Positions 6,337-10,217 of a DNA stretch of 10,217 nt are shown here, one piece after another (position 1 is the first letter of the stretch; the number at the start of each line of letters is the position of its first letter). Below the pieces are notes generated by a model. That model was given only the letters and a program-made list of their open reading frames with translations. It had not been told where the DNA came from and did not search any database. Source of the stretch: an uncultured Ruminococcus sp. (GTDB lineage Bacteria; Bacillota; Clostridia; Oscillospirales; Acutalibacteraceae); contig CAMKNF010000063.1 in NCBI GenBank assembly GCA_946414115.1, forward strand, positions 1-10,217. The letters are read 5' to 3'. The translations under genes and the position numbers were made by a program.

Positions 6337-6358
6337 AAAAAAAGCAAATTATTTGCTT
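6337..6358 (-). terminator. Intrinsic terminator overlapping the rluD stop codon
   Basis: On the minus strand AAGCAAA, loop TAA, then TTTGCTT run on into five more T. The 7-bp stem has only two G-C pairs, so it is weak to moderate, but the U-tract is good. The last two rluD codons form most of the 5' arm and the stop codon is the loop. It separates the ileS-lspA-rluD block from the rplS promoter. Confidence 0.65.
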
Positions 6359-7266
6359 ATATTATTAAGTTTTGTTAAAAAATCATTGAAATAATCAGGC
6401 AGCTGTGAAGTAAACTCAAGATATTCTTCTGTTTTGGGATGAACAAAACCTATTTTACGTGCGTGCAGACATTGCCCTGTAAACGGCACTTTTTCGTTTT
6501 TCACTCCGTAAACGACATCACCTGCGACAGGATGACCGAGATAAGCCATATGAACCCTGATTTGATGTGTTCTGCCTGTTTCAAGAATACATTTTATATG
6601 CGTATATCCTTTGTATCTTCGGATTACCGAATAATGCGTGACTGCATTTTTGCTGTTTTTTGCTGTAACGCACATTTTCTTTCTGTCGTTAGGATTTCTG
6701 CCTATAGGTGCGTCAACTGTTCCTTCATCGTTTTTCAGATTGCCGAAAACAACGGCTTCGTACTCCCTTGTAAATGAATGGTCTTTAATCTGCTTTGCAA
6801 GGTGTGCGTGAGCAAAATCGTTTTTTGCAACTATAAGAAGTCCGCTTGTGTCCTTATCTATTCTATGAACAATTCCGGGGCGAAGAACGCCGTTGATTCC
6901 CGACAAGCTTTCACCGCAATGATATAAAAGCGCATTTACCAGAGTTCCGTCATAATTTCCTGCCGCCGGATGGACTACCATTCCCTTTGGTTTGTTTACC
7001 ACAAGGAGATAATCGTCCTCATATACTATGTCAAGAGAAATATTTTCTGCCTTTGCTTCATAAGGTACAGGGTCGGGAATCTGTAAAATTACAACGTCAC
7101 CCGCTGAAAGCCTGTACTTTTTATCAACCTGCTTTTCATTAACAGTAACACCGGAATTTTCAATCAGATTCACAGCGGCGCTGCGTGACAAGCCAACGTC
7201 AGTAACGGAAATAAATTTATCAAGCCGTATTCCGTTTTCGTTACAAATCAATCTGTGTTCAGTCAT
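6349..7266 (-). CDS. rluD: 23S rRNA pseudouridine synthase, RluD/YlyB family
   Basis: Isomerises specific uridines to pseudouridine in RNA; RluD in E. coli acts on helix 69 of 23S rRNA. The Bacillus orthologue by position is ylyB, next to lspA, and its exact target is less clear. The 305 residues show an N-terminal S4 RNA-binding domain (about 12-65), then YLLVVNKPKGMVVHP (86-100), the catalytic motif HRIDKDTSG (134-142) with nucleophile Asp137, and GRTHQIRVHMAYLGHPVAGD (231-250), all standard for the RsuA/RluA superfamily. It overlaps lspA by 8 bases (7259-7266), and only a weak AAGG lies upstream, so translation is probably coupled to lspA. A terminator forms across its stop codon. Confidence 0.94.
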   Translation of the reverse strand: MTEHRLICNENGIRLDKFISVTDVGLSRSAAVNLIENSGVTVNEKQVDKKYRLSAGDVVILQIPDPVPYEAKAENISLDIVYEDDYLLVVNKPKGMVVHPAAGNYDGTLVNALLYHCGESLSGINGVLRPGIVHRIDKDTSGLLIVAKNDFAHAHLAKQIKDHSFTREYEAVVFGNLKNDEGTVDAPIGRNPNDRKKMCVTAKNSKNAVTHYSVIRRYKGYTHIKCILETGRTHQIRVHMAYLGHPVAGDVVYGVKNEKVPFTGQCLHARKIGFVHPKTEEYLEFTSQLPDYFNDFLTKLNNISK

Positions 7267-7741
7267 TTTTTATCTTCGCCTTTTTAGAGCTGTCGAGTAT
7301 ATCGGAGAAAAACAAAAGATAGATTACAAGCATTATTGTGCCTGCTGTAATGCAGTAATCAGCAAAATTGCATACGGGAGGGAAAAATGAAAGGCTTAAA
7401 TAATCTATTACATAACCGTAAAATATTCTGTCAATTAAATTGCCTATACCACCTCCGATTATGAGTGCGGCACAGACATAGAAAAACTTGCCTTTTGGTC
7501 TTTTTTTAAACATATAAAAAATTATAATCACAAGCAGAATTGAAGTGAGGGCAACAAAAATCCATCGCATATCGGAAAACATACCGAATGCAACGCCCTT
7601 ATTTTCTACATATGTCAGACTGAATATATTATCTATTACACTTACAGAGCCGACAGGCTGAAGGTAAGCGGAAATAAAATATTTAATAATCTGGTCGATT
7701 ATAACGAGCACTGCTCCGACTATCAGTGAAATAAACGGCAT
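7259..7741 (-). CDS. lspA: Lipoprotein signal peptidase (signal peptidase II)
   Basis: Membrane aspartic protease that cuts the signal peptide of lipid-modified prolipoproteins before the lipobox cysteine. The frame is open to 7840, but I choose the ATG at 7741. It has GGAGG at 7747-7751 with a 5-base spacer, it gives 160 residues (normal for the family), and the longer version would run back into ileS. Four membrane segments are visible (about 4-23, 58-77, 84-100, 129-145). The conserved residues are present: Asp16, Asn101 and catalytic Asp104 in GNLIDR, and Asn125, Ala127 and catalytic Asp128 in NFAD. The tail is lysine-rich and cytoplasmic. The order ileS-lspA-rluD matches that of Bacillus subtilis (ileS, lspA, ylyB). 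Confidence 0.96.
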   Translation of the reverse strand: MPFISLIVGAVLVIIDQIIKYFISAYLQPVGSVSVIDNIFSLTYVENKGVAFGMFSDMRWIFVALTSILLVIIIFYMFKKRPKGKFFYVCAALIIGGGIGNLIDRIFYGYVIDYLSLSFFPPVCNFADYCITAGTIMLVIYLLFFSDILDSSKKAKIKND

Positions 7742-7746
7742 AAATT

Positions 7747-7751
7747 CCTCC
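7747..7751 (-). promoter_or_regulatory. Ribosome binding site deciding the lspA start
   Basis: GGAGG on the minus strand, five bases before the ATG at 7739-7741. It rules in favour of the 160-residue form over the longer open frame. Confidence 0.85.
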
Positions 7752-7768
7752 GGAAAACGATTAGAATA

Positions 7769-7794
7769 AATCGGTGTGGCAAAACACACCGATT
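7769..7794 (-). terminator. Hairpin between ileS and lspA, weak intrinsic terminator
   Basis: A perfect 10-bp inverted repeat: AATCGGTGTG and CACACCGATT around a 6-base loop. On the minus strand it lies 15 bases after the ileS stop and is followed by TATTCTAATC, a poor U-tract. It may attenuate transcription into lspA or protect the ileS mRNA 3' end. No promoter is clear between it and lspA. Confidence 0.5.
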
Positions 7795-7809
7795 GTCTAT
7801 AATAAGTTA

Positions 7810-10217
7810 TTATTTTAAATTTTCGCAACAGCGTGAGCAAAGTGTGGGATGTTCACTGTTTTCTCCGACAGTTTTTGAAATTACCCAACAACGCTCGCAC
7901 TTTTCGCCCTCTGCCTTATCAATCCTGATTTCAAGTTCAGAAGAATTATCTACGATTTCAACTTCTGAAACAATGAAAGCAGTTGCAAGCTCGTTTTCAG
8001 CTTTCTTAAGGAAAGCAAGCTTATCGCCGCTTGCAGCAAGCGTTACCTTTGCTTCAAGTGAACTCTTGATTGTTTTATCCTTGATAAATGTTTCAAGTGA
8101 CTTCTTAACGTCATCTCTTAACTCATGGATTTCATCCCAGAAAGCCATAAAGTCATCATCAATTGAAATGTCAACCTTTTCGGGCATCTCATTATAAACC
8201 ACATGCTCAGCTTTCTCACTTGAAGAATGAGGCATATATTTCCAAATTTCATCAGAAGTATATGCAAGAATCGGTGCAATCATTCTTGTCATAGCGTTAA
8301 GAATAATATAAATAGAAGTCTGAGCTGCACGGCGTGCCTTGCTGTCAGCTTTCTCAGTATAAAGTCTGTCCTTTAAAACATCAAGGTAGAAGTTGGACAT
8401 ATCAACAACGCAGAAATTATGAATAGCGTGATATACGATATGGAATTCATACTTATCATATGCTTCCTTGACTTTATCAATGAGAATATTAAGCTTTGCA
8501 AGCGCCCACTTGTCGATAGGCATAAGCTCGTCAAGAGATACCATATTCTCATCAGGATTGAATCCGTTGAGGTTGCCGAGGATATATCTTGCAGTATTTC
8601 TGATTTTTCTGTAAGCTTCGGAAAGCTGTTTTAAAATATCGGGTGAAATTCTTATGTCAGCGTGGTAGTCTGAAGACGCAACCCAGAGTCTTAATACATC
8701 TGCACCGTACTGGTCGATAACCTCCTGCGGGTCAATACCGTTGCCGAGCGACTTGTGCATTACTCTGCCCTTGCCGTCTACAACCCAACCGTGAGTAAGA
8801 ACAGCCTTGTAGGGTGCTGTTCCCATTGTTGCAACGGAAGTGAGAAGCGAGGACTGGAACCAGCCTCTGTACTGATCTGCACCCTCAAGGTAAAGGTCAG
8901 CAGGCCATTTCAGGTAAGGACGGTTTTTAAGAACTGCGGCGTGTGATGAACCGCTGTCAAACCAAACGTCCATAATGTCTTTTTCTTTTGTAAATGAAGT
9001 GCATCCGCACTTTGAGCACTTCTTACCCTTTGGAAGAATCTCCTCTGCTGTGTGAGTAAACCAAGCGTTTGAGCCTTCCTTGACGAATAAATCGGCAACA
9101 GCAAGCATAGCTTCCTTATCAATAAGCGGCTCACCGCAGTCCTCACAGTAGAAAATCGGGATCGGAACGCCCCATTTTCTCTGACGGGAAATACACCAGT
9201 CTTTTCTTTCTCTAACCATTGAGGTAATTCTGTCTTTACCCCATCCGGGAATCCACTCAACCTCGTCGATAGCCTTTATTGCGTCATCTTTGAAGTCGTC
9301 AACAGAGCAGAACCACTGGTCGGTAGCACGGAAAAGCACAGGATTTTTACATCTCCAGCAGTGTGGATACTGGTGAATAATCTTTTTAAGAGCAAACAAT
9401 GCTCCGATTTTTTCAAGGTGTTCGGCGATAGGTTTATTAGCATCGTCAGTCTTAAGACCTGCAAACATACCTGCATCTTCTGTGAGAACGCCGTTTTCAT
9501 CAACAGGAACAATAATCGGGATTTCGGGATAGTTACGGCATACATCATAGTCCTCGACACCGTGACCGGGAGCAGTATGAACACAGCCTGTACCGCTTTC
9601 AAGTGTTACGTGGTCGCCGACAATTACAACCGACTCTCTGTCCATAAACGGATGAGCAGTTTTCATATATTCAAGTTCAGCGCCCTTGATTGTTGCAACA
9701 ACCTCGTAATCTGTCTTTTCAGCGTCTTCCATTGCGCTCTTGTAAAGTTCTTCAGCCATTACGTAGTATTCGTCACCGCACTTGATTACAGCATAATCAA
9801 ATGAAGGACCAACGCAGATTGCAACGTTACCGGGCAACGTCCATGTTGTTGTTGTCCATATTACAAAGTAAACCTTCTTCGGGTCAATTCCCATAGCAGA
9901 GAATTTGCCGAGGTCATCGGTAACATTGAATTTAACATAGATAGAGTGACAGGGATCTTCTGCATACTCAATTTCAGCCTCGGCAAGAGCGGTTTTACAC
10001 TCGGGGCACCAGTAAACAGGCTTTAAGCCCTTGTAAATGTAGCCCTTACAAGCCATTTCTGCAAATATTCTGATTTGCTCGGCTTCAAAATCGTGAGTAA
10101 GAGTAATATATGGATTGTCCCATTCGCCGATTACACCGAGTCTTTTGAACTGATTGCGCTGACCCATCACGGAGGGGGTTTCGGCTTGCCATTCCAACAA
10201 CACCGTAGTTATCAGTA
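7810..10217 (-). CDS. ileS: Isoleucyl-tRNA synthetase, N-terminus missing
   Basis: Class I synthetase that charges tRNA-Ile and edits misactivated valine. Numbering from the first in-frame GTG (10203), the recognisable protein runs from residue 15. It shows QFKRLGVIGEWDNPYITL (18-35), the editing-domain WTTTTWTLPGN (116-126) and HTAPGHGVEDYD (209-220), DVWFDSGSS (412-420), a KMSKS-equivalent MHKSLGN (482-488), and a C-terminal zinc finger (Cys769, Cys772, Cys789, Cys792). Further Cys pairs at 66/69, 282/285, 353/356 and 396/399 suggest structural zinc sites. About 130-140 residues, including the HIGH motif, are absent. The frame stays open to the right edge, but roughly the last 55 bases (10162-10217) do not resemble the expected IleRS sequence. 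Either the gene continues and this is an unusual or mis-assembled stretch, or the copy is truncated. Confidence 0.95.
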   Translation of the reverse strand, partial: LITTVLLEWQAETPSVMGQRNQFKRLGVIGEWDNPYITLTHDFEAEQIRIFAEMACKGYIYKGLKPVYWCPECKTALAEAEIEYAEDPCHSIYVKFNVTDDLGKFSAMGIDPKKVYFVIWTTTTWTLPGNVAICVGPSFDYAVIKCGDEYYVMAEELYKSAMEDAEKTDYEVVATIKGAELEYMKTAHPFMDRESVVIVGDHVTLESGTGCVHTAPGHGVEDYDVCRNYPEIPIIVPVDENGVLTEDAGMFAGLKTDDANKPIAEHLEKIGALFALKKIIHQYPHCWRCKNPVLFRATDQWFCSVDDFKDDAIKAIDEVEWIPGWGKDRITSMVRERKDWCISRQRKWGVPIPIFYCEDCGEPLIDKEAMLAVADLFVKEGSNAWFTHTAEEILPKGKKCSKCGCTSFTKEKDIMDVWFDSGSSHAAVLKNRPYLKWPADLYLEGADQYRGWFQSSLLTSVATMGTAPYKAVLTHGWVVDGKGRVMHKSLGNGIDPQEVIDQYGADVLRLWVASSDYHADIRISPDILKQLSEAYRKIRNTARYILGNLNGFNPDENMVSLDELMPIDKWALAKLNILIDKVKEAYDKYEFHIVYHAIHNFCVVDMSNFYLDVLKDRLYTEKADSKARRAAQTSIYIILNAMTRMIAPILAYTSDEIWKYMPHSSSEKAEHVVYNEMPEKVDISIDDDFMAFWDEIHELRDDVKKSLETFIKDKTIKSSLEAKVTLAASGDKLAFLKKAENELATAFIVSEVEIVDNSSELEIRIDKAEGEKCERCWVISKTVGENSEHPTLCSRCCENLK

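Noticed and set aside
7742..7840. N-terminal extension of lspA starting at 7840
   Set aside because: It would overlap ileS and cross the ileS-lspA hairpin, has no family counterpart, and a strong GGAGG supports the start at 7741.
7793..8197. Plus-strand open frame of 134 codons, serine-rich
   Set aside because: It is antisense to the C-terminal part of ileS. Its Ser-rich composition is what the opposite strand of Glu/Asp/Lys-rich coding sequence produces.
9361..9804. Plus-strand open frame of 147 codons
   Set aside because: It lies wholly inside the well-supported ileS editing-domain region on the opposite strand, has no ribosome binding site or recognisable family, and is a shadow of that gene.
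1..10217. Search for a novel defence, mobile or CRISPR-like system
   Set aside because: Every gene is a recognisable housekeeping family in compact order. I see no direct-repeat arrays, transposase, integrase, tRNA or att-like duplication.

Overview
The window is about 10.2 kb of low-to-moderate G+C DNA, densely coded entirely on the minus strand. It suggests a Gram-positive clostridium, probably from the Ruminococcus/Oscillospiraceae side of the Clostridia. The reasons are the gene order (ileS-lspA-rluD and rplS-lepB-rbgA-rnhB-yraN are both classic Firmicutes neighbourhoods), Gram-positive-type signal peptidases, strong GGAGG ribosome binding sites and U-rich intrinsic terminators. The species call is inference; no rRNA or other taxonomic marker is present.

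In transcription order (high to low coordinates) the first block is ileS (isoleucyl-tRNA synthetase, N-terminus missing), lspA (lipoprotein signal peptidase) and rluD (23S pseudouridine synthase). A hairpin separates ileS from lspA. lspA and rluD overlap by 8 bases. The block closes with an A/U-rich terminator whose 3-base loop is the rluD stop codon.

The second block begins with a near-consensus extended -10 promoter and a structured leader of about 115 nt in front of rplS (ribosomal protein L19), followed immediately by a strong terminator. After it come two tandem, diverged type I signal peptidases (lepB1, lepB2). A candidate promoter embedded in an inverted repeat lies between them. Then follow rbgA (50S assembly GTPase), rnhB (RNase HII) and yraN (nuclease-fold protein); rbgA/rnhB and rnhB/yraN are joined by ATGA stop-start overlaps. 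An M19-family dipeptidase follows 9 bases after yraN. thrC (threonine synthase) comes 82 bases further on, and its TAA stop overlaps the ATG of a metallophosphoesterase-like gene that runs off the left edge.

Functionally this is housekeeping: translation (IleRS, L19, 23S modification, 50S assembly), protein export and lipoprotein processing (LepB x2, LspA), DNA/RNA maintenance (RNase HII, YraN) and amino acid or peptide metabolism (ThrC, dipeptidase). No gap without a gene exceeds 300 bases; the largest is the 173-base rluD-rplS gap. I see no mobile element, CRISPR array, tRNA or rRNA, and no novel multi-gene system. The points most worth checking are the L19 leader, the dyad around the lepB2 promoter, and the last ~55 bases at the right edge, which do not look like the expected IleRS sequence.
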